From Teichococcus aestuarii (GTDB taxonomy: Bacteria; Pseudomonadota; Alphaproteobacteria; Acetobacterales; Acetobacteraceae): DNA of 64,000 nt. Position 1 is the first letter of the stretch; every line of letters starts with the position of its first letter. Where the stretch lies: positions 1 to 64,000 of the forward strand of contig NZ_PDOA01000017.1 of the NCBI RefSeq assembly GCF_003116135.1, read 5' to 3'. Under the pieces are notes generated by a model. It worked only from the letters and a program-made list of their open reading frames with translations. It ran no database searches and was not told where the DNA came from. Both the position numbers and the translations under genes were made by a program. This document shows positions 8,607 to 15,356 of the stretch, piece by piece.

Positions 8607-10313
8607 TCAATCCTTCCGGTGCATCGCCTTCACCAGCACCAGGACGGGGACCAGGCCCACCGCCACGATCAGCAGCGCCGCCGTCGAGGCCTCGGCCAGC
8701 CGCTCGTCGGAGGCCAGGTTGTGCACCCGTACCGCCAGGGTATCGAGGTCGAAGGGGCGGACGATGAGGGTGGCGGGCAGCTCCTTCATCGTGTCCACGA
8801 ACACCAGCACGGCGGCGGTGAGCAGCGCGCCGCGCGCCAGCGGCGCCTCCACCCGGCGGATCGCCTCGCCCGGGCCGCAGCCCAGCGTGCGGGCGGCCTG
8901 GAACAGGCTGGGCTTGAGGCGGGCCAGACCGCTCTCCACCGCCGACTGCCCCACGGCCAGGAAGCGCACCACATAGGCGAAGACCAGCGCCACCATGGTG
9001 CCCGAGAGCAGCAGCCCGGTGGAGACGCCGAACTGCGCGCGCATCCAGCCATCCAGCGCGTTGTCGGCCAGCCCGAAGGGCACCAGCGTGCCGACGGCGA
9101 TGACCGAGCCCGGCACTGCGTAGCCCAGCCCCGCCACTCGGTTGGCGATGCGGGAGAGGCGCGAGGGATAGAGCCGCAGCCCCCAGCCCAGCAGCGCCGC
9201 CAGCGCCACGCCGATCAGCGCCGTGGTGCCGGCCAGCAGCAGCGAGTTGCGGGCGAAGGGCAGGTAGCGGTGCGGCGCCAGCGCGTCGCCCTGCTCCACC
9301 ATCAGCCAGAGCAGCCCGCCCGCCGGGATGGCGAAGCCCACCAGCACCGGCAGGGTGCAGAAGGCGGTGGCTGCCCAGGCCTTCACGCCATGCAGCGCCA
9401 CCGGCCGCAGCGGCGGCTGGCGGGTGGTGGTGGGGTGGTAGCGGCGCCCGCCGCGCGAGGCGTGCTCGGCCAGCAGCAGCAGCGCCACCACGCCCATCAG
9501 GCAGGCGGCGAGCTGGCTGGCGGCGCCCCGGTCGCCCATGCCGAACCAGGCCTCGTAGATGCCGGTGGTGAAGGTGCGGACGGCGAAGTAGTCCACCGTG
9601 CCGAAATCGGCCAGCGTCTCCATCAGCACCAGGCCGGTGCCGGCGGCCAGCGCCGGCCGCGCCAGCGGCAGCGCCACCCGCAGGAAGGTGCGCGGCAGGG
9701 AGAGGCCGAGCGTGCGGCTGGCCTCGATCAGGCAGGTGCTCTGCTGCAGGAAGGCGGCGCGGCAGAGCAGGTACACGTAAGGGTAGAGCACGGCGGCCAG
9801 CATCAGCGCGGCGCCGGGCAGGCTGCGGATCTCGGGGAACCAGTATTCGCCCCAGCGCAGCCCGGTGGCGTCGCGAATGGCGGTCTGCACCGGGCCGGCG
9901 CCATCCAGCAGCCAGGTGTAGAGATAGCCGCAGACATAGGCCGGCATGGCCACCGGCAGCAGCAGCGCCACCTCCAGCGATTTGCGGCCGGGGAAGCGGC
10001 AGGCGGTGACCAGCCAGGCGCAGACCACGCCGGTGCCCGCCGCCATCACCGCCACCAGCGCGCCGAGCTGCAGCGAGTTGCCCAGATAAGGCAGCAGGTT
10101 GGTCCGGGCGATATGGTGCCAGACCTGGTTGTCGCCGCCGCCGAGCAGGGGGGCGGCGGCGCTGGCCAGCACCGCCAGCACGGGCAGCGCCACCAGCAGG
10201 GCGACGAGCCAGCCCGCGCGCGCCCAGAGCGGCACGCGCCGCCGGGGCGGCTGCCGCGCCGGGGCGCCGGCCTGGGTGACGGGATGGGGGGAGGGGAGAG
10301 TTGTGATTGACAC
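8607..10313 (-). CDS. Ferric-iron-type ABC transporter permease (FbpB-like, fused double permease)
   Basis: 568 residues with about twelve membrane segments arranged as two binding-protein-dependent permease domains. Each has an EAA loop: EASRTLGLSLPRTF in the first half and QAARTLGCGPGEAI in the second. This is the usual architecture of FbpB/SfuB permeases for Fe3+. GTG 10313 opens the protein (VSITTLPS); the open frame extends far upstream, but that part is unlike the family. No periplasmic binding protein or ATPase gene is adjacent, so the permease must work with components encoded elsewhere. Confidence 0.85.
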   Translation of the reverse strand: MSITTLPSPHPVTQAGAPARQPPRRRVPLWARAGWLVALLVALPVLAVLASAAAPLLGGGDNQVWHHIARTNLLPYLGNSLQLGALVAVMAAGTGVVCAWLVTACRFPGRKSLEVALLLPVAMPAYVCGYLYTWLLDGAGPVQTAIRDATGLRWGEYWFPEIRSLPGAALMLAAVLYPYVYLLCRAAFLQQSTCLIEASRTLGLSLPRTFLRVALPLARPALAAGTGLVLMETLADFGTVDYFAVRTFTTGIYEAWFGMGDRGAASQLAACLMGVVALLLLAEHASRGGRRYHPTTTRQPPLRPVALHGVKAWAATAFCTLPVLVGFAIPAGGLLWLMVEQGDALAPHRYLPFARNSLLLAGTTALIGVALAALLGWGLRLYPSRLSRIANRVAGLGYAVPGSVIAVGTLVPFGLADNALDGWMRAQFGVSTGLLLSGTMVALVFAYVVRFLAVGQSAVESGLARLKPSLFQAARTLGCGPGEAIRRVEAPLARGALLTAAVLVFVDTMKELPATLIVRPFDLDTLAVRVHNLASDERLAEASTAALLIVAVGLVPVLVLVKAMHRKD

Positions 10314-10420
10314 GCGACTGCGACTGCTTTTCAGCCGCGTTAGCACCGGCCCCCCGCCGGTGCAAAGGCAATCCCGCCCCGCGGTGTCCCAGGGAGGCGG
10401 CGTGGCGCGGCGTGGGGCCG

Positions 10421-11074
10421 CTACTCGGCGGCGCCGGCCTTCCGGGCCTGCCACTCCGCCAGAGTGGTGCGCGGGATGTCCACCCGGTCCCGCGTGCGGG
10501 TATACCAGCCGCGGCCGTGCATGCGCCCCAGCAGGTCCAGCTTCGGGGTGTCGATGTAGTATTTCTCGGCGTTCAGCACGCAGTCGTCGCGGACATGCAG
10601 CGCCAGCACCCGGCCCAGCACCAGCGTGTGGTGGCCGACGGGCACGAGCTGGAAGGTCTCGCACTCCATCGCCACCGGGCTCTGGGCGATGCGCGGCGGC
10701 GCCACGCGGGTGCTGGCGGCCTTTTCCAGCCCCACCTCGTCCAGCTCGTCCACCCCGGGGGGGAAGTCGGTGGCGGTGGCGCTCATCGCCGGCCCCATCG
10801 CCTCGTTCACCAGGCAGACGACGAACTGGCCGGTGGCGCGGATATTGGCCAGCGTGTCCTTGGCCGGGGCGTCGGCGCCCTCGGGGCGCGGGCCGCAGGA
10901 GAAGCCCACCACCGGCGGATTGTCGCCGAAGGCGTTGAAGAAGGAATAGGGCGCGGCGTTCACCACGCCCCCCTGGTCCTGCGACACCACCCAGGCGATC
11001 GGGCGCGGCACGATGGTCGAGACCATCAGCTTGTAGGCCTCGCGGGTCGGGATCGTCTCGAAGTCGAACAGCAT
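10421..11074 (-). CDS. Flavin reductase family protein (FMN-binding split barrel)
   Basis: 217 residues. The segment STIVPRPIAWVVSQD and the following NAAPYSFFNAFGDNPP are diagnostic of flavin-reductase-like split-barrel proteins. These bind FMN and usually reduce it with NAD(P)H for a partner oxygenase. The ATG at 11074 begins MLFDFETIPTREAYKL, normal for the family. It follows two hydroxyacid dehydrogenase genes by 34 bases on the same strand, suggesting a three-gene operon. No oxygenase partner is visible next to it. Confidence 0.88.
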   Translation of the reverse strand: MLFDFETIPTREAYKLMVSTIVPRPIAWVVSQDQGGVVNAAPYSFFNAFGDNPPVVGFSCGPRPEGADAPAKDTLANIRATGQFVVCLVNEAMGPAMSATATDFPPGVDELDEVGLEKAASTRVAPPRIAQSPVAMECETFQLVPVGHHTLVLGRVLALHVRDDCVLNAEKYYIDTPKLDLLGRMHGRGWYTRTRDRVDIPRTTLAEWQARKAGAAE

Positions 11075-11108
11075 GCGGGGCGTCGTCCTGGCGGAAGGAG
11101 GGAAGGGG

Positions 11109-12080
11109 TCAGCCGACCTTGTGCGGCGCGGGCTCGCCGCGCAGCAGCACAGCGTCGAGGTTGTCGAGGCAGCGGAAGCCCATGGCGTCGCGCGTCTCCA
11201 CCGTGGCGCTGCCGAGATGCGGCAGCAGCACCACGTTGGGCGCCGTGTGGTAGCCCTCGAAGATCTTCGGCTCGCCGTCGAACACGTCGAGCCCGGCGGC
11301 GCGGAGATGGCCGGATTGCAGCGCCGCGCAGAGCGCCGGGTCGTCCACCGTGGTGCCGCGCCCGGTGTTGACCACGATGGCGCCGGGGCGGAGCTGGGCG
11401 ATGCGCCGGGCATCGAGCCAGTGGCGCGTCGCGGCGCCGCCGGGGATGTGCATCGACAGCACGTCGATGGCGCCGAGGAAGGCGGTGTCGTCGCCATGGT
11501 AGGTCGCGCCCTGCTCCTCGGCGGGCGGGAGGCGGTTGCGGTTGCGGTAGTGGATCTCCATGCCGAAGCCGCGCGCCATCTGCGCCAGGGCCTGGCCGAT
11601 GCGCCCCATGCCGAGAATGCCGAGGCGCTTGCCCTCCAGCGTCACCCCCATCAGCTGGGTGGGCGCCCAGCCGGTCCAGGCGCGGGCGCGCACCAGCCGC
11701 TCCGCCTCGCCGCCGCGCCGGGCGGCGGTCAGGATCAGCAGCATGGCGATCTCGGCGGTGGCCACGCTCAGCACGTCCGGCGTGTTGCTCACCACGATGC
11801 CGCGCGCCGCCGCCGCTTCCAGGTCGATATGGTCGGTGCCGACGCTGAAGGTGGCGATGATCTTCACGCCCTCCGGCAGGGCGGCGATGGTCTCGGCCCT
11901 CAGTGCGTCGCCGGCGGCGCAGAGGATGCCCACCGCCTCGCCCTCCGCCGCCGCCCTGGCGATCTGGCTGCCCGACATCGGCACGTCGGCCGGGTTGGGG
12001 ATGGTGGTGTAGTCCCGCTGCGCGCGGGCCTCCACGGCATCCGGGAAGCGGCGGGTCAGCAGGAGGACGGGCTTGCTCAT
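11109..12080 (-). CDS. D-2-hydroxyacid dehydrogenase (glyoxylate/hydroxypyruvate reductase type)
   Basis: 323 residues. The NAD(P) domain is marked by LGILGMGRIGQALA, the catalytic arginine by VNTGRGTTVDD, the glutamate by LDVFDGEPK and the histidine by LLPHLGSAT. It probably interconverts a 2-keto acid such as glyoxylate or hydroxypyruvate with the D-hydroxy acid. It begins 5 bases after a second member of the same family (12086-13096), so the pair look like a tandem duplication that has diverged. A third close relative sits at 46914-47891. Confidence 0.9.
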   Translation of the reverse strand: MSKPVLLLTRRFPDAVEARAQRDYTTIPNPADVPMSGSQIARAAAEGEAVGILCAAGDALRAETIAALPEGVKIIATFSVGTDHIDLEAAAARGIVVSNTPDVLSVATAEIAMLLILTAARRGGEAERLVRARAWTGWAPTQLMGVTLEGKRLGILGMGRIGQALAQMARGFGMEIHYRNRNRLPPAEEQGATYHGDDTAFLGAIDVLSMHIPGGAATRHWLDARRIAQLRPGAIVVNTGRGTTVDDPALCAALQSGHLRAAGLDVFDGEPKIFEGYHTAPNVVLLPHLGSATVETRDAMGFRCLDNLDAVLLRGEPAPHKVG

Positions 12081-12085
12081 GCGGC

Positions 12086-13096
12086 TCAGCTCCAGATCGG
12101 GTCGATGGGGGGGTGGCCGGCCAGCACGGCCGCGATGTTGTCCAGGCTGCGGTGGCCCATGGCGTCGCGCGTCTCCACCGTGCCGCTGCCGATATGCGGC
12201 GCCAGCGCCACGTTGGGCAGGCCGATGAAGCGCCGGTCGAAGCGCGGCTCGCCCTCGAACACATCGAGCCCGGCGGCGGCGACGTGGCCATCCTGCAGCC
12301 GGGCGATCAGCGCTTCCTCGTCGATCAGCCCGCCGCGCGCGGCGTTCACCACCACCGCGCCGCGCGGCAGCAGGGCCAGGGTCTCGCCGTTCAGCACGTG
12401 GCGGGTGGCGGGGGTGAGGGGGCAGTGGAGGGAGAGGAAGTCGCTCTGCGCCAGCAGGGCGGGCAGCGACTCCACGTAGTGCGCGCCTTCCTCCAGCGCC
12501 GGCGGCAGCGGCGCCACGTCGTGGTAGAGCACGCGCATGTCGAAGCCGCGGGCGCGCCGCGCCACCGCGCGCCCGATCCGCCCCATGCCGAGGATGCCGA
12601 GCGTCTTGCCCCAGACCCGCACGCCGAGGAAATCGCCCATGCTGCGCGGCCCCCAGGCGTCGCGCCGCATCAGCGCGTCGGCCTCGGGCAGGCGGCGGGC
12701 GGCGGAGAGCAGCAGGGAGAAGGCGAGGTCGGCGGTGCAGCCGGTCAGCACGTCCGGCGTGTTGGTGACGATGAGGCCGCGCGCCTTGGCCGCCGCCACG
12801 TCGACATGGTCGAAGCCCACCGAGCAGGTGGCGGCCACCTTCACCTGGGGCGGCATGGCGGCGATGTAGCCGGCATCCAGCTTGAAGCTGGAGCTGAACA
12901 GCAGCGCCTCCGCCGCGTGGTCGCGCAGCAGCGCCAGCGACTCCTCGCGCCCGATGTCGTGCTCCACCGCCAGGACGCCGTTATACTCCGCCGCGGCCCG
13001 CGCCGTGACGGCGGGTGGCAGGCGCCGCACCGAGACGAGGCGGTGGCGCGATGCCCCTCCCGAGGGGGGGCTGGGGGGAACGCTGGCTGCGGACAT
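12086..13096 (-). CDS. D-2-hydroxyacid dehydrogenase, tandem paralogue
   Basis: 336 residues. Catalytic arginine is in VNAARGGLIDEE, glutamate in LDVFEGEPR and histidine in APHIGSGT. The dinucleotide motif is LGILGMGRIGRAVA. It is the first gene of the run that continues into 11109-12080 and the flavin reductase. ATG 13096 (MSAASV) was chosen over TTG 13114, because GGGAG lies about 11 bases upstream of the ATG. The first 20 residues are low-complexity and probably not part of the fold. Confidence 0.9.
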   Translation of the reverse strand: MSAASVPPSPPSGGASRHRLVSVRRLPPAVTARAAAEYNGVLAVEHDIGREESLALLRDHAAEALLFSSSFKLDAGYIAAMPPQVKVAATCSVGFDHVDVAAAKARGLIVTNTPDVLTGCTADLAFSLLLSAARRLPEADALMRRDAWGPRSMGDFLGVRVWGKTLGILGMGRIGRAVARRARGFDMRVLYHDVAPLPPALEEGAHYVESLPALLAQSDFLSLHCPLTPATRHVLNGETLALLPRGAVVVNAARGGLIDEEALIARLQDGHVAAAGLDVFEGEPRFDRRFIGLPNVALAPHIGSGTVETRDAMGHRSLDNIAAVLAGHPPIDPIWS

Positions 13097-13242
13097 GGCT
13101 TTCCGGACTCCCAATTCTTTGGAGGTAGCTTAACCACGTCCCCGGCCCTGGCCAGACCCTCCCTTTCCGCGCCCCCCCGTCTTGCCAGGGGCGGGGGAAG
13201 CGTTCACCGTCCGCGCCCAATTCTTTCGGGAGAGTCAGGACC

Positions 13243-14031
13243 ATGGATCTCGGTCTGAGCGGGCGTCGCGCCCTGGTGATGGGGGCCTCGAAGGGCCTCG
13301 GCCGTTCGATCGCCGATGCGCTGGCGGCGGAGGGGGTGGCGGTGGCCGTCTCCGGCCGCAGCCAGGAGAGCCTTGACCGCGTGGCGGCCGAGCTGATGGC
13401 GCTCGGCGCGCCGAAGGCGGTGGGCATCCCGGCCGACGTGGCCGAGGGCGCGCAGATGGACCGGCTGGCCGACGCCGCCGTGGCGGCGCTGGGCGGCGTG
13501 GACATCCTGGTGCTGAACCATGGCGGCCCGCCGACCTGCTCGGCGCTGGAGATGAAGCAGGAGGACCTGATCACCTGGTTCCAGCGCATCGTCCTCTCGC
13601 CCATCCGCATCGCCAACCGGCTGATCCCGGCGATGCGCGAGCAGAAGTGGGGCCGCATCCTGGCGGTGGGCTCCACCGGCATGGTGCAGCCGCTGCCGGG
13701 CCTGGCGCTCTCCAACACGCTGCGCGCCTCGATCGTCGGCTGGAACAAAACCCTCTCGGCCGAGCTGGCGGGCGAGGGCATCACCTGCAACATCCTGGCC
13801 CCCGGCGCCTTCGCCACCGACCGCACGGCGGAGACGCTGGCCGCCGTGGCCGCCAAGACCGGCAAGAGCATCGAGGCGCTGGTGGCCGAGCGCTCCGCCG
13901 CCATCCCCGCCGGCCGCTATGGCGAGCCGCCGGAGTTCGGCCCGATGGCCGCCTTCCTCGCCTCCGACAAGGCCGCCTATACCACGGGCCGCATCCACAT
14001 CATGGATGGCGGGGCCGTCCGCTGTGTCTGA
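13243..14031 (+). CDS. SDR-fold protein of the BKR-like group lacking the catalytic Tyr/Lys
   Basis: 262 residues with a Rossmann fold starting ALVMGASKGLGRSIA and a C-terminal HIMDGGAVR ending. The active-site serine region is AVGSTGMVQPLPG. Where ordinary short-chain dehydrogenases have YxxxK, this protein reads SNTLR, so both catalytic Tyr and Lys are replaced. That matches the described 'BKR-like' SDR subgroup with degenerate tetrad. Activity may be altered or absent. AGGA sits four bases before ATG 13243. Its stop overlaps the start of the next gene by eight bases, so the two are probably co-translated. Confidence 0.85.
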   Translation: MDLGLSGRRALVMGASKGLGRSIADALAAEGVAVAVSGRSQESLDRVAAELMALGAPKAVGIPADVAEGAQMDRLADAAVAALGGVDILVLNHGGPPTCSALEMKQEDLITWFQRIVLSPIRIANRLIPAMREQKWGRILAVGSTGMVQPLPGLALSNTLRASIVGWNKTLSAELAGEGITCNILAPGAFATDRTAETLAAVAAKTGKSIEALVAERSAAIPAGRYGEPPEFGPMAAFLASDKAAYTTGRIHIMDGGAVRCV

Positions 14032-15304
14032 TACGGCTGCCCGACTGAACCTGGTGCCGGATGTCGACCTCGCCGCCCGCATGTTCGACGAGGTGCGGGA
14101 GAAGAGCCGCGACGGCGAGGGCGTGACGCGCGAGGCCTATGGCCCCGGCGAGCGCATGGCCCATGCGCTGGCCCGGCGCGAGGCGGAGGCGCTGGGGCTG
14201 GAGGTGGCCGCCGACCCGGTGGGCAACCTCTACATGACCCTGCCGGGGCGGGACCGGGCGGCGCCGCGCGTGCTGCTCGGCAGCCACCTCGATTCCGTGC
14301 CGAATGGCGGCAATTTCGATGGCGCGGCGGGCGTGCTGGCCGGGCTTGCCGCCGTCTCCGGGCTGAAGCGCGCGGGCTTCGTGCCCGAGCGGGACATCGT
14401 GGTGATGGCGACGCGGGCGGAGGAGGCGGGGGCTTGGTTCCCCACCTCCTACCCCGGCAGTCGCGGCGCGCTGGGCCGGCTGAAGCCCGAGGAGCTTCAG
14501 GTGAAGCGCCAGGACAGCGGCCGGACGCTCGCCGAGCATATGCGCGAGGAAGGCTTCGACCCCGATTTCGCCGCGCGCGGCGAGCGCGTGCTGACGCCGG
14601 AGAACACCGCCGCCTTCCTCGAGCTGCACATCGAGCAGGGGCCGGTGCTGGATGCGGAGCGCATCCCCGTGGCCATCGTCACCGGTATCCCCGGCAGCCG
14701 GCGGCTGCGCCAGGGGCGGGTGCTCGGCGAGTACAACCACTCGGGCGGCACGCCGCGCCGCTACCGGCGGGACGCGGCCATCGCGCTCGCCGAGCTGGCG
14801 GTGGCGCTCGACGAGGAGTGGGCGCTGCTGGAGGCGCGGGGCCACACCCTCGTCGTCACCTTCTGCACCCTGGCCACCACGGCGGAGGCGGGCTTCACCA
14901 AGATTCCCGGCGAGGCCACCTTCATGCTGGACGTGCGCAGCGTGAACCCGGCCAGCGTGGACGCCATCTTCGCGGCGCTCGCCCGCAAGGTGCCGGAGAT
15001 CGAGGCCCGGCGCGGCGTGCGCTTCGAGCTGGGCGCCGAGACCGGCTCGCTGGCCTCGCCCATGGATGCCGGCATCCGCGCCGGCCTGGCCCGCGCGGCG
15101 GAGGCGGCGGGTGTGCGCCACCGCGAGATGGCCTCGGGCGGCGGGCATGACGCGGCGGCCTTCGGCGCCGCCGGCATCCCGGCGGCCATGCTGTTCGTGC
15201 GCAACCAGAATGGCAGCCACAATCCGCACGAGGCGATGCGGATGGAGGATTTCGCCGAAGGCTGCGCCGTGGTGGCGCACTGGCTGCGCGAGGCCGCCGG
15301 CTGA
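14024..15304 (+). CDS. M20 family amidohydrolase (N-carbamoyl-L-amino-acid hydrolase/allantoate amidohydrolase type)
   Basis: 426 residues. The metal-binding motifs of the M20 carbamoylase group are all visible: GSHLDSVPNGGNFDGAAG, the EE pair in TRAEEAGAWF, ELHIEQGPVLD and MASGGGHDAAAF. Enzymes of this group remove carbamoyl groups from N-carbamoyl amino acids, ureidoglycolate precursors or beta-ureidopropionate. The GTG at 14024 overlaps the SDR stop; ATG 14006 is an alternative start. Context gives no hydantoinase, so the substrate is open. A strong hairpin follows. Confidence 0.88.
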   Translation: MSDTAARLNLVPDVDLAARMFDEVREKSRDGEGVTREAYGPGERMAHALARREAEALGLEVAADPVGNLYMTLPGRDRAAPRVLLGSHLDSVPNGGNFDGAAGVLAGLAAVSGLKRAGFVPERDIVVMATRAEEAGAWFPTSYPGSRGALGRLKPEELQVKRQDSGRTLAEHMREEGFDPDFAARGERVLTPENTAAFLELHIEQGPVLDAERIPVAIVTGIPGSRRLRQGRVLGEYNHSGGTPRRYRRDAAIALAELAVALDEEWALLEARGHTLVVTFCTLATTAEAGFTKIPGEATFMLDVRSVNPASVDAIFAALARKVPEIEARRGVRFELGAETGSLASPMDAGIRAGLARAAEAAGVRHREMASGGGHDAAAFGAAGIPAAMLFVRNQNGSHNPHEAMRMEDFAEGCAVVAHWLREAAG

Positions 15305-15307
15305 ACC

Positions 15308-15341
15308 GGCGGGGCCGGGAGGATGGCCTCCCGGCCCCGCC
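15308..15341. terminator. Strong GC hairpin between convergent genes
   Basis: A perfect 15-bp stem (15308-15322 with 15327-15341) closes on the loop ATGG directly after the M20 hydrolase stop. It lies 16 bases before the end of the convergent surface-protein gene. There is no real U-tract, only TTGCT. Confidence 0.65.
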
Positions 15342-15356
15342 TTGCTCCGCAACCGC

